64,000 nt of DNA from Opitutia bacterium. GTDB taxonomy: Bacteria; Verrucomicrobiota; Verrucomicrobiia; Opitutales; UBA953. The position numbers and the translations under genes were made by a program. Below are positions 1-9,398 of this stretch, in pieces. Below the pieces are notes generated by a model, which was given only the letters and a program-made list of their open reading frames with translations, was not told the DNA's origin and did no database searches. How positions within the stretch are numbered: position 1 is the first letter of the stretch; each line of letters opens with the position of its first letter. The stretch is taken from the NCBI GenBank assembly GCA_947453335.1, contig CANGFP010000002.1, positions 276,510-340,509 of the forward strand, in the 5' to 3' direction.

Positions 1-199
1 CGTCGACGGCGTGGTCGTAAGGGACGGTGACGTCATGCCTGACGAAGCGGAACCCCGGTTGCGCGGACAGCGCCTGGACGTTGGCTTCGGTGCCGGAATG
101 AAAATTGTCCAAGCCAATCACCTGATGTCCATCGCGCAGCAGGCGCGCGGAGAGGTGATAACCGAGGAAGCCGGCCGCGCCGGTGACGAGATAACGCAT
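1..199 (-). CDS. NAD-dependent epimerase/dehydratase, N-terminal part (continues off the left edge)
   Basis: Minus-strand translation [44 protein letters not shown]; Rossmann GAAGFLG motif. Confidence 0.85.
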   Translation of the reverse strand, partial: MRYLVTGAAGFLGYHLSARLLRDGHQVIGLDNFHSGTEANVQALSAQPGFRFVRHDVTVPYDHAVD

Positions 200-204
200 G
201 GAAT

Positions 205-1239
205 TCAGGAAAGTCGCCGGACGATGGAGGCCACGCGGTCGGCGAAGGCCTGCGGGCCGTGGGTGCGCGCGCGGCGCAGCGATGCGGACTGCGCCCGCGC
301 CAAGGCGGCGTGGTCGTCTCCTGCCAGATGGAGCAGCGCGGCGGCCATGCCGACCTGCGAGCCGACGGGGACGACCACGGCGTTGAGGTCCGGGGCCGCG
401 AAATCATGCCGCGCGCCGATGGCGTCGGACAGCAGAAGTTGGCAACCTGAGAGGGCGGCCTCATGCACCACGAGTCCCCAAGCTTCGCTGCGGCTGGGCA
501 ACGCGAAGATACGCGCCTCCCGGTAGAGCGCGCCGAGCTGCTCGGGCTGGACGAAACCATGGACCCGGATGCGCGGGTGGTCAGTCAGCCGTTCCCGCAA
601 AGGGCCGCTGCCATACAGGTGCAGTTCCCATTCCGGGAGTCGGTCGGCGACGGAAGCGAAAGCCGTGGCCAACCCCACGCAGTCCTTCCGCTCGATGTAC
701 TGTCCGACGAACAGGATGCGCTTCGGCCGTTCGGCCAGGGGTGGACCATCGAAGAAGAGCTTCGGGTCGGCGCCGTAGAGCCCTTCGAAAACATCCTCGT
801 CCGCGAAACCATACCAGCGCGCCAAACGGCGTCCGGACACCCCCGGGACGAGGACGGCGGCGAACTTGCGCTTCATCGTCAGCCGGAACCACGGCCCGCC
901 GAGCAGCTGCCGCAGGTCTCCGCGCCAATCGTTGTCCATCAGGAGGCAGACCTTGCCGCCAGCCGCGCGGACCTCGTCGCCGAGCGCTTGGAACGCCGGG
1001 CAAGACCAGCCGGCCTGGAAGAAGACGCGCGGGACGGGCAGCCCGAGGCCGGCCCAGGTGGCGTCGTCACCGGACTCGACCCAATGGATCGGTTGGCCCA
1101 GCGCGGCCTCCATGCCTTGGATCGGCACGCCCGGTCGGGTGCCGACGACGGCAGCGCCACCGGGAATACGGTCGATCGCGGCACGCAGCTGACGGGCGGC
1201 GTACTGCGGCAGGCCTTGCCAGGAAAAGGCGACGGTCAT
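205..1239 (-). CDS. Glycosyltransferase family 4/group 1
   Basis: ORF from [28 protein letters not shown]...[18 protein letters not shown] motif typical of GT-B glycosyltransferases. Confidence 0.8.
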   Translation of the reverse strand: MTVAFSWQGLPQYAARQLRAAIDRIPGGAAVVGTRPGVPIQGMEAALGQPIHWVESGDDATWAGLGLPVPRVFFQAGWSCPAFQALGDEVRAAGGKVCLLMDNDWRGDLRQLLGGPWFRLTMKRKFAAVLVPGVSGRRLARWYGFADEDVFEGLYGADPKLFFDGPPLAERPKRILFVGQYIERKDCVGLATAFASVADRLPEWELHLYGSGPLRERLTDHPRIRVHGFVQPEQLGALYREARIFALPSRSEAWGLVVHEAALSGCQLLLSDAIGARHDFAAPDLNAVVVPVGSQVGMAAALLHLAGDDHAALARAQSASLRRARTHGPQAFADRVASIVRRLS

Positions 1240-2687
1240 GGACGGATAGGGGTCTCCCGCGCCTCGCGACGCATGACGTCGAAGAAGATCCAGGCGGAAA
1301 CCGCCGCGATGAGGCCGGTGGGGAGCAGGCCGGTGAAATCTCCGGCCGAGGGCGGGACGGCGTATTGCGCCAGCCCGAGGGCGGCCGCTGAACCCACCGC
1401 CCAGGCGATCGTTTGGCCGCCGAGCCAATGGCCTGTCCGATAGCGCATCACCAAGACCATGAGCACCGCGTAGGCGCAACCTCCGGCCGCGAAGGCGATG
1501 GCCGCCCCGCGCAAGCCGAACGGACCGACCAAGGCGAGCGGCAGCAAGGCCAGGATCAGGTTGGAGATCAGCTCCGCACCGAGCACCAGCCGCGACGAAC
1601 CGCGCGCCTGCAGCCAGAAGCCCAGCGGCCAGGAGACCAGCCGCAGGAACACGCCCCAGACCATCCACGGCAGCAGCGGGATCGCGGGGCCGAAGTTGGC
1701 GGAAGCATAGAGCCAATGGATGCAGACCCGCCCCATCGTCAGCAACGCCGCCAGGAACGGCAACGCCAGGAGCAGGCCGGCCTGGATCTGCTTCTCGACC
1801 AGCTGACGCGCCTCCTGCTCGTCCGGAGCCGCGGCCACGCGCGGGAAGAAGTCCGTGGCCATCGCCGCGAAGACGAAGCCCGGCAGGCTGCTCGCGATCG
1901 CCAAGGCCGCCTGATAGTGCCCCGCGGCGACCAGGCCCAGTTCCTGCAGGACGACCATCCGGGCCACGTACTGCGAAAGCTGGAAGAGCAGCCCCACGAC
2001 CATCAGCGCGCCACCGAGGTGCAGGAGCTCCTTGACCGCCACGGGGTCGGCGACGACGGCCGGATCGACCGGGCAATGCCTGCGCGCGGCCCACCAGGAC
2101 AGCAGCGACGGACTGGCGGTCGCGACGAGGATCCCGAGCGCGACGCCGAAGAGCGAGTGCCCGGCCTGATGGCAGACGTAGATCAACGGCAGCCCCAGGA
2201 CGATGCCCGCGAAGGCGGACAGGACCTGCGTGGTGGCCAGGACGCGCAGGTGGCCGCCGGCCTGCAGCAACGCGCCCCACATGCCAGCCGCGACCAGGAA
2301 CGGCACCGCGAGTCCGGCCAAACCGAGCTCAAGGATATGGCTCTCTTCGGAGCGGAACGTCCACAGGCCGACGGGCCAGAAGACGACGGCCATCGCCAGC
2401 AGGCCGAGCCAGCTGAGGCGACGGCCGAGCCAGCGGACGGCCGCCGTCTTCGCCGGCCGTTCCGCGGGCGCGGCGGCGGCGACGAGGCGGACCCCGGCGG
2501 TGCCTATCCCCCACCCTGCCGCGAGCGCGAAGATAGTGTTGAAGTTGACCAAGGTGCCCGCGAGGCCGACGCCTTCGGGGCCGACCATGAGCGCGATGGC
2601 CTTCGTCCGGAAGAAACCGGCCAGCAGCACCAGGACCGAGGCTCCGCCCATGAGCGCGCTGGAACGAAGGATGCGGGCGAAGGCCAT
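1236..2687 (-). CDS. Polysaccharide flippase (Wzx-like) membrane protein
   Basis: 483-aa polytopic protein, MAFARILRSSALMGGASVLVLLAGFFRTKAIALMVGPEGVGLAG; 4-bp overlap with next gene. Confidence 0.8.
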   Translation of the reverse strand: MAFARILRSSALMGGASVLVLLAGFFRTKAIALMVGPEGVGLAGTLVNFNTIFALAAGWGIGTAGVRLVAAAAPAERPAKTAAVRWLGRRLSWLGLLAMAVVFWPVGLWTFRSEESHILELGLAGLAVPFLVAAGMWGALLQAGGHLRVLATTQVLSAFAGIVLGLPLIYVCHQAGHSLFGVALGILVATASPSLLSWWAARRHCPVDPAVVADPVAVKELLHLGGALMVVGLLFQLSQYVARMVVLQELGLVAAGHYQAALAIASSLPGFVFAAMATDFFPRVAAAPDEQEARQLVEKQIQAGLLLALPFLAALLTMGRVCIHWLYASANFGPAIPLLPWMVWGVFLRLVSWPLGFWLQARGSSRLVLGAELISNLILALLPLALVGPFGLRGAAIAFAAGGCAYAVLMVLVMRYRTGHWLGGQTIAWAVGSAAALGLAQYAVPPSAGDFTGLLPTGLIAAVSAWIFFDVMRREARETPIRP

Positions 2688-2693
2688 GACGGC

Positions 2694-3818
2694 TTAACGG
2701 AGGACGGACTTCACGCCGGCGATGACGCGGTCGCGGTCTTCCTCGGACATGCCTGAGCCGGATGGCAGGCAGAGGCCTTGCGCGAAAAGGCGTTCGGCGA
2801 CCTGTCCGCCATGGCTTTCGGCCCCGGCGAAGACGGGCTGCAGATGCAAGGGCTTCCAGAGGGGGCGGGCCTCGATGTCGAGCTTCTCCAAGGCCAGCCG
2901 GACGTCTTCCGCCGTCGCGCCGGCCACGGCGGGGTCGACGGTCAGGCACGACAGCCAATGCGTGGATTGGCCCCACGCGGCCTCCGGCTGCATCTCGACC
3001 CCCGCGAGACCGGCGAAGGCCTTGCGGTACGCGCGGTAATGGTCGCGGCGACGCGTGACCTTGCCCGCGAGACGCAGCAGCTGGCCGCGGCCGATGGCGG
3101 CGCTGACGTTGCTGAGGCGGTAGTTGTAGCCGATCGTCGAATGCTGGTAATGCGGGGCCGGGTCGCGCGCCTGCGTCGCGAGGAACCTGGCCTGCTGCGC
3201 CAGCGCGGCGTCGTCCGTGACGAGCATGCCGCCGCCCGAAGTGGTGATGATCTTGTTGCCGTTGAAGGAATGGATGCCGAAGAGCCCGTGCGATCCCGGG
3301 CTGGTCTCGCCGTAGCTCGCGCCCAAGGCCTCGGCCGCGTCCTCGATCAGCTTCACGCCATGGCGTTCGCAGCAGGCCTTGATCGGGGCGATGTCGGCGG
3401 ACTGCCCGTAGAGATGGACGAGCACCAGGGCCTTGGGCGCGCGACCGGCCTTGGCTTTGCGCTCGATGACTTCGCAAGCCAGCGCGGGGTCCATGTTCCA
3501 GCTCCGGGCCTCCGAGTCGATGAAGACGGGCTTGGCGCCCAGGTAGTTGATCGGCGCCGCGGAAGCGATGAAGGTGAGCGTCGAGCAGAGGACCTCGTCG
3601 CCGGGGCCTACGCCGGCGAGGCGCAGGGCCAGATGCAAGGCCGCGGTACCGGACGAGACCGCGACCGCGTGGCGCGAACCGACGAGATCGGCGAACTCGC
3701 GCTCGAAGGCGTCGAGCTGCGGCCCGACCGGCGCGATCCAGTTGGACTCGAACGTCTCGAGCACGAACTCGACTTCGGCGCTGCCGACGTCAGGTGGAGA
3801 AAGGTAAAGGCGAGGCAT
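2694..3818 (-). CDS. DegT/DnrJ/EryC1/StrS family aminotransferase
   Basis: SGTAALHLALRLAGVGPGDEVLCSTLTFIASAAPINYLGAKPVFID and GLFGIHSFNGNKIITTSGGGMLV (PLP lysine motif). Confidence 0.9.
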   Translation of the reverse strand: MPRLYLSPPDVGSAEVEFVLETFESNWIAPVGPQLDAFEREFADLVGSRHAVAVSSGTAALHLALRLAGVGPGDEVLCSTLTFIASAAPINYLGAKPVFIDSEARSWNMDPALACEVIERKAKAGRAPKALVLVHLYGQSADIAPIKACCERHGVKLIEDAAEALGASYGETSPGSHGLFGIHSFNGNKIITTSGGGMLVTDDAALAQQARFLATQARDPAPHYQHSTIGYNYRLSNVSAAIGRGQLLRLAGKVTRRRDHYRAYRKAFAGLAGVEMQPEAAWGQSTHWLSCLTVDPAVAGATAEDVRLALEKLDIEARPLWKPLHLQPVFAGAESHGGQVAERLFAQGLCLPSGSGMSEEDRDRVIAGVKSVLR

Positions 3819-3824
3819 GGCGGT

Positions 3825-4550
3825 TCATTTCCAAGGTTGGTCCGCATAGATTCCGAGACCCTGCAGGGCCTGCAGGAACTCCCGGTTGGCGGGGTCGGCG
3901 AGGAGCTGGTCTATCGGGAGATTGGAGGAGATGCGGATGAACATCTGCTCGCTCTTCTGGTTCAGGCCATAGGTGCGGATGTCTTTCCAAAGCAGCGGGA
4001 GCCGCTCCAGCCGGCCGACGAGGCCGTCGCGCCAGCCGGCCGCCTGGTCCTCGTAACGGTTGGGCTGGCCGTCGACGAGATGCCAGAAGGCGACGTTCTG
4101 CCGACCGCCCGAGGGCACGAGGTACTGCCCGAACTCGTAGGGCAGCAACGCGCGGCCACCGACCTGCCCGGCGACGGCGTAGCGTCGTTCGGTGCGCACG
4201 CAGCCGCTGTTCACCCAGCAGGAATCCGGATTATGCGAGCCGGCGTCGACGACCGAGGCCTTGCCGGGCTCCCAGTAGGCGGCGTATACGAGGATGGAGG
4301 TCTCGCCGCGCACATAGATGGCTTGGGCCGCCTGGCTGAAGTTGAGGATGCCCTGGACGTTCAGGTTGCCGGCCTTGCTGTCGGCGACGGGGATGTCTCG
4401 ACGCGTCCAACCCGCGACGGCGCGCGGCAAGGCGTCCGCGACCTGTCCCGTGAAACGGCGCGGGCGATGCGTGAAACCCTCGGCGGCGAGCACGAGCGCC
4501 AGCAACAGCGCCAACAGGACGGATCCGGCGATGAGCAGCCCTTTGCGCAT
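3825..4550 (-). CDS. Exosortase-associated EpsI-like protein
   Basis: N-terminal TM MRKGLLIAGSVLLALLLALVLA; VYAAYWEPGKASVVDAGSHNPDSCWVNSGC and QNVAFWHLVDGQP resemble the EpsI (DUF3485) pattern. Confidence 0.7.
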   Translation of the reverse strand: MRKGLLIAGSVLLALLLALVLAAEGFTHRPRRFTGQVADALPRAVAGWTRRDIPVADSKAGNLNVQGILNFSQAAQAIYVRGETSILVYAAYWEPGKASVVDAGSHNPDSCWVNSGCVRTERRYAVAGQVGGRALLPYEFGQYLVPSGGRQNVAFWHLVDGQPNRYEDQAAGWRDGLVGRLERLPLLWKDIRTYGLNQKSEQMFIRISSNLPIDQLLADPANREFLQALQGLGIYADQPWK

Positions 4551-5176
4551 CAGAGCACGCGGGCAGGATTGCCCACGACGGTGACGTCCGCCGGGACGTC
4601 GTTGATGACGACGGCGCCCGCACCGAGCACGGAACGGCTGCCGATGGATTTGCCGGGGATGACCGAGGCTTGGCTCCCCATGAAGACTCGGTCCGCGACC
4701 TGGACGCGGCCGGTCACGTCGCAATGGGCGCTGAGCGTCGACCATGCGCCGACGGAGGCGTCATGCCCGACCGTGGCGTGCAGGTTCAGCATCACGAAAT
4801 CCCCCAGGACGATGTCGGCGCTCGCGATCGCCCCAGGGCAGAGCACCACGCCGCGGCCCAGCTTGACGCGGTCGCCCACCAGCGCGCGCGGATGGATGAA
4901 GGTGAGGAACTCGGCGCCGGCGTCGAGCAGCGGACGCAGGAGCTTCTCCTTCACGGGCGGCAGCCCCAAGCCGCAGAGGTAGAGCGCGCCGGGATCGACC
5001 GCATGCCCGGTCAGGGGCGCGATCGGCGCGAAATCCCCGAAGGCGCGCAAGGCCTGCGCGTTGTCGTCGAGGAAGCCGGCGACCTGCCAGGCGCGGCCAT
5101 GGTCAGGGTGCTGGCGCGCCCAGACATGCATCTCGCGGCCGAAGCCACCGGCTCCGACGATCCATAGTTTCTTCAT
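4550..5176 (-). CDS. NeuD/PglD-family sugar O/N-acyltransferase (left-handed beta helix)
   Basis: MKKLWIVGAGGFGREMHVWAR N-terminus plus hexapeptide repeats GDRVKLGRGVVLCPGAIASADIVLGDFVMLNLHATVGHD. Confidence 0.88.
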   Translation of the reverse strand: MKKLWIVGAGGFGREMHVWARQHPDHGRAWQVAGFLDDNAQALRAFGDFAPIAPLTGHAVDPGALYLCGLGLPPVKEKLLRPLLDAGAEFLTFIHPRALVGDRVKLGRGVVLCPGAIASADIVLGDFVMLNLHATVGHDASVGAWSTLSAHCDVTGRVQVADRVFMGSQASVIPGKSIGSRSVLGAGAVVINDVPADVTVVGNPARVL

Positions 5177-5397
5177 GGGGTTTCAGGGATAAGGGAAAGG
5201 AGGTCGCCGACGGTCGCGCACGCGCGCACCTGGGCGCTCGTGACCGTCAGGCCATGCTTGGTCTCGCAATGCAGGATGACGAGGAGCACGGCCAAGGAGC
5301 CCCACCCCGGCAAGGCCTCGAGGCGGGTGGACGTCGTCGCACCCGCGAAGAGGTCGACGTCGGCCTGCAAGGCCGCGAGTCGCGAGGGGCTGCTCAT
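5173..5397 (-). CDS. Acyl carrier protein-like
   Basis: 74-aa ORF MSSPSRLAALQADVDLF...LEALPGWGSLAVLLVILHCETKHGLTVTSAQVRACATVGDLLSLI; ACP fold pattern with GSL in place of DSL. Confidence 0.7.
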   Translation of the reverse strand: MSSPSRLAALQADVDLFAGATTSTRLEALPGWGSLAVLLVILHCETKHGLTVTSAQVRACATVGDLLSLIPETP

Positions 5398-6470
5398 GCT
5401 TGGCGGGGGAAGGGCTGCACCGGGGCGACGACGAGCGGACCGAACTCGCCGGCGACGGCGCCCCAGGACCAGCCGACGCCGAATCCGCACAGCGCGAGCC
5501 GCAACGGACCAACGGCGAGCCGCTCGCCGTACGCTTCGGTCAGCGCGCAGGGAATCGAGGCGGAGCTCTGGTTGCCGAAACGTTCGGCGATGCCGTCAGG
5601 GGTCTTCTCGGGAGGGAAGCCGCACTTGCGGCCCACCGCGGAGACGACGAAGCGGTTGGCTTGGTGCAGCACGAGGCCATCGGTCGTGGCGGCGGCGTAG
5701 CCGGCATGACGGAGCACGGAGGCGACGGCGGCGGGCACCTCCCGCAGCGTGAAGTTGAACACTTCCCCTCCCTGCATCGCGAGGTTCTCCGCATGGCGGC
5801 CGTTCCCGTCGAAATCCGGCACGACGGTCAGGGGCCGGCTTCCCGCCGGCGCGCGCGCGCCGCCTTGGGGGACGATGATCGCGCCGGCGCCGGAACCGTC
5901 CGCGCCCAGTTCGAAATGCCAGGGAGCGGCGCCGCCGGTGCGTTCGATGAGCGCCGCCGAGCCCGCGTCGCCGAACAGCGGGTCGGTGGAGCGGTCCTGC
6001 GGGTGCGTCAGCCGGGAAAGCGTGTCCCCCGCGCAGAGCAGGACGCGTCCAGCCCCGCCATGGGCGCAGAGCAAAGCCGCCTGGTGCAGGCCGTAGACCC
6101 ATCCCGAGCACCCCAAGGAAAGGTCGAACGCCGCGACGCCCTTGGCGAGGCCGAGGCGTGCTTGGAGGAACGAGGCGTTGTTCGGCTGCGGATGGTCCGG
6201 GGTCTGCGTGACGAAGATCACGGCGTCGACGGAGGAAGCGTCGAGGCCGGCCGCGGCGAACAGGCGGCGGGCGGCGTCCTCGCAGAGGTCCAAGGCGGTC
6301 ACTCCGGGAGCCGCGACGCGACGCTCGCGGAGGCCGACGGTCTGGGCGGTCCGCTCCAGCACGGCACGGTCGAGGCCATGCGCGAGGCCTTCGGCGAGGT
6401 AGTCGCGGACCACCGACCCGGTGGAGACGGCGAGGCCCGCGAGACGGACATTGGCAAGGGAGCTATGCAT
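5394..6470 (-). CDS. 3-oxoacyl-ACP synthase III family protein (FabH-like)
   Basis: MHSSLANVRLAGLAVSTGS; catalytic Cys in LSLGCSGWVYGL, His in VLHQANRF, Asn in GNQSSASIP. Confidence 0.88.
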   Translation of the reverse strand: MHSSLANVRLAGLAVSTGSVVRDYLAEGLAHGLDRAVLERTAQTVGLRERRVAAPGVTALDLCEDAARRLFAAAGLDASSVDAVIFVTQTPDHPQPNNASFLQARLGLAKGVAAFDLSLGCSGWVYGLHQAALLCAHGGAGRVLLCAGDTLSRLTHPQDRSTDPLFGDAGSAALIERTGGAAPWHFELGADGSGAGAIIVPQGGARAPAGSRPLTVVPDFDGNGRHAENLAMQGGEVFNFTLREVPAAVASVLRHAGYAAATTDGLVLHQANRFVVSAVGRKCGFPPEKTPDGIAERFGNQSSASIPCALTEAYGERLAVGPLRLALCGFGVGWSWGAVAGEFGPLVVAPVQPFPRQA

Positions 6471-6478
6471 CGGAAAGT

Positions 6479-8380
6479 TCAGCGGCCGGCGAACTGGCGG
6501 AGCCACGACTCGACGCACAGCACGCCGAGCAGCGAATAGGCGGCGTCGACCTCGCCGCGGCGATCGGCCTCAAGCAGACGGAGGACGCCGGCCCCGTCGA
6601 AGACGCCGGTGGCGTCCAAGCGGCCGGAGGCGGCCAAGCGGCGAAGCTGCGGCGCGTAGATTTCGTGGAAGAGCCCGCGCAACGGCAGGCCGAACCCGGA
6701 TTTGGGCCGGTCGAGGACGTCATCCGGGACGATGCCGCGGAGCGCCTGGCGGAAGAGATGCTTGGCTTCGCCGCCGCGGATGCGCTGGTCGTCCTTCAGG
6801 CGCTCGGCGAAGGCCGCGAGGTCCGGATCGAGCAGCGGGACGCGGATCTCCACACCGCAGGCCATGCCCATCTTGTCCTTGTAGTTGAGGTTATGGCTGG
6901 CGAGGAAGTAGCTGCGGTCGAGATGCAGCATGCGGCTCAGGCGAGTCACGCCGTCGGGCAGCCGCGCCATGGAGGCGACCAGCAGATCCGCAGGCTTATG
7001 GACGCCAAGCTGCTCCCGGAAGCCGGAGGAAAGCATCGGTCGCATCGTCTCGTCGTTCAGCCAGAGGAAATAGCCGGCCAGGCGGGCATCGGGTTCCTCA
7101 TCCGCATGCGCGAAGAGCTTTGCGAGACGTCGGGACAGCGGGTCGGCGGCGGATCGGCCCGAGGACCATCGGCGCAGGCCGGCGCGCAGCGGCCGAGGCC
7201 ACCAGCCCCAATAGCGTTCGGAGCGCAGCGCCAGGTGCCGACGGTATCCGCTGAACAGGTCGTCTCCCCCCGCGCCGGACAGCAGGACCTTCACGCCATG
7301 CTCACGCGCATGGCGGCTGATGGCATAGGTCATGAACGCGGCCGGATCCGGCGTCGGCTCATCGAGCATCCAGACGAGTCGGTCCACGTCATGGATGGCG
7401 GCCGATTCGCGGGTGACGGCATACAGAGGCACGCCGAGGTGCTCGGCCGCCCGGTGAGCGTAAGGATGGTCGTCGACGAAGCCTTCTTGGCCCATTTTCG
7501 CGCCGGCCGAGGAAGCCACGGTGAAGCAGGGGTATTTGCGGCCATCGCGGAGGGCGCTGACCGCGAACGCCGCCAGCGCCGTCGAGTCGACCCCGCCGGA
7601 CAGGAATCCGCCGACCGGGACATCGGCGACGAGCTGGCGATCGACGGCTTGCCGGAGATAGGAACGGCAAGCCGTGACGGCGTCATCCATGCCGAGGTCG
7701 TGAGGCATCTGCTCGTTAGGCAGCGCCGCGAAGCGCGCAATCCTCGGAGTGACGCCATCGCGCCACTCCATCCATTCGCCTGGCTGCAGCTTGCGCACGC
7801 CACGCGCAGGCGTGAGGTCGCCGGGCGCATAGAGGAGCGACAGGTAGGCCGAGATCGCCACGGGGTCGGGGCTCCAGTCGACGCCGTGGACTGGCTTGAG
7901 CGCCTTGAGCTCGGACGCGAAGGCCAGGCCGTCCGAGCCACTGGCCCAGTAAAGAGGCTTCACGCCCGCGGCGTCCCGCGCAAGGAGCAGCCGACGTTCC
8001 GCGGGGAACCACGCCGCGAAGGCGAAGATGCCGTTCAGCCAAGGCAGGCACTTTTCGCCGTGGCGGGCGAGGAGCTCGACCAGGACTTCCGTATCGCTGT
8101 GCCCGCGGAAGACGGCGCCGGCTTCTTCGAGCCGACGCCGGAGCTCGCGGAAATTGTAGATCTCGCCGTTGAAGGTGAGCACGACACGCCGGTCGGCCGA
8201 CGCCATCGGCTGCGCACCTGCGGGAGACAGGTCCAGGATCGCCAGCCGCGCATGGGCGAGCCCGACGCGGCCTTCCGACCACGCGCCCTGGCCGTCGGGC
8301 CCGCGGTGCGAGATGGCCGCGGCCATCTCGTGGAGCAAGGGGGCCGCATGACCACCCAGGTATCCGGCGATGCCGCACAT
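6479..8380 (-). CDS. asnB: Asparagine synthase (glutamine-hydrolysing) family amidotransferase
   Basis: MCGIAGYLGG N-terminal nucleophile Cys; VGGFLSGGVDSTALAAFA PPi-loop; 633 aa. Confidence 0.92.
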   Translation of the reverse strand: MCGIAGYLGGHAAPLLHEMAAAISHRGPDGQGAWSEGRVGLAHARLAILDLSPAGAQPMASADRRVVLTFNGEIYNFRELRRRLEEAGAVFRGHSDTEVLVELLARHGEKCLPWLNGIFAFAAWFPAERRLLLARDAAGVKPLYWASGSDGLAFASELKALKPVHGVDWSPDPVAISAYLSLLYAPGDLTPARGVRKLQPGEWMEWRDGVTPRIARFAALPNEQMPHDLGMDDAVTACRSYLRQAVDRQLVADVPVGGFLSGGVDSTALAAFAVSALRDGRKYPCFTVASSAGAKMGQEGFVDDHPYAHRAAEHLGVPLYAVTRESAAIHDVDRLVWMLDEPTPDPAAFMTYAISRHAREHGVKVLLSGAGGDDLFSGYRRHLALRSERYWGWWPRPLRAGLRRWSSGRSAADPLSRRLAKLFAHADEEPDARLAGYFLWLNDETMRPMLSSGFREQLGVHKPADLLVASMARLPDGVTRLSRMLHLDRSYFLASHNLNYKDKMGMACGVEIRVPLLDPDLAAFAERLKDDQRIRGGEAKHLFRQALRGIVPDDVLDRPKSGFGLPLRGLFHEIYAPQLRRLAASGRLDATGVFDGAGVLRLLEADRRGEVDAAYSLLGVLCVESWLRQFAGR

Positions 8381-8381
8381 G

Positions 8382-9398
8382 TCAGGGACGCGCCTCCTTG
8401 AACGGCATGCCGTCCGCCAACCATGCGATGAGGTCGGGCAGGCGATCGACGACCTTGTCGACCGAAGCCGGTCCGGGCCGACCGGAACATCGCTCGACCT
8501 GTTCGGCGATGGCTTCCGCGGAAAGCGGATCGAAGACCAGATGCGGCTCGATCACGGCGTGCGCGTAAGGCCGGTCGGCGGCCAGGACGGCGCAACCGGC
8601 GTCAGCGGCCTCCAACAGACCCAACCCGAAGCTCTCGACCAGCGAAGGATAGAGCTGGTAACCGCATCGCGCGTAGATGGGCGCCGGGTCCGCGAAGCCG
8701 TGGTTGGTGACGTCGGCGCCGTCGCGGCGCAAGGCCGCGATCTCCGCAAGCACGCGCGGGTAGGCCGAGGTGACGGTCAGGTGCAGCCCCGGCCGGAGGC
8801 CGCGAGCCAACAGAAGGCGCCATGCCTGGAACAAGGTCGCGTGGTTCTTGTGCGGGTGGGCTTCGGCCACGTAGGCGAACTGGTCCCAGCGGCGGGAGGA
8901 ATCGGGACGGAGGACTGCGCGCGGCAAGGCGAAGAACGGAAGTTCGGCGATCCGGGCGGAAGGCAGTTGGTTGCGCAGCGCCGTCGTCATGTTGGCGGAC
9001 TGCACGAGGAACCAATCCGAGTTGGCGGCGTAATGCCGGATGTACGCCATCTTGAACGCGAGGTCCGTCCGTTCCCGCCAGGACTGCCCGGGGAAACGCT
9101 CGCAAAGAAGGAGGTTGTGGAAATACGTCGCGGTCGGGACGGCCAGCCTGCGCAGCGGCGGCACGTTGCCGAAGCACAGGACCCGCGAGAAACCGGACGC
9201 GTGGTCCCGGTAGAAACGGCGCCGCGCCCAGTGACTCGGAGCCGCGTCGACGACGCGGAAGCCGGTCGTGTCGAGATCCGTGACGCGCACGTCGCGCAGC
9301 ACCGTCGCGTCGGCGCGACCACGCAGTGCGCCCAGCAGACGGCGAAGCAGGCCGATGCCGCCGCCGACGTTGACGTAGGTAGCGTCGATGAGGATCAT
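8382..9398 (-). CDS. Glycosyltransferase (group 1 family)
   Basis: MILIDATYVNVGGGIGLLRRLL...FAYVAEAHPHKNHATLFQAW...LYPSLVESFGLGLLEAADAGC. Confidence 0.82.
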   Translation of the reverse strand: MILIDATYVNVGGGIGLLRRLLGALRGRADATVLRDVRVTDLDTTGFRVVDAAPSHWARRRFYRDHASGFSRVLCFGNVPPLRRLAVPTATYFHNLLLCERFPGQSWRERTDLAFKMAYIRHYAANSDWFLVQSANMTTALRNQLPSARIAELPFFALPRAVLRPDSSRRWDQFAYVAEAHPHKNHATLFQAWRLLLARGLRPGLHLTVTSAYPRVLAEIAALRRDGADVTNHGFADPAPIYARCGYQLYPSLVESFGLGLLEAADAGCAVLAADRPYAHAVIEPHLVFDPLSAEAIAEQVERCSGRPGPASVDKVVDRLPDLIAWLADGMPFKEARP

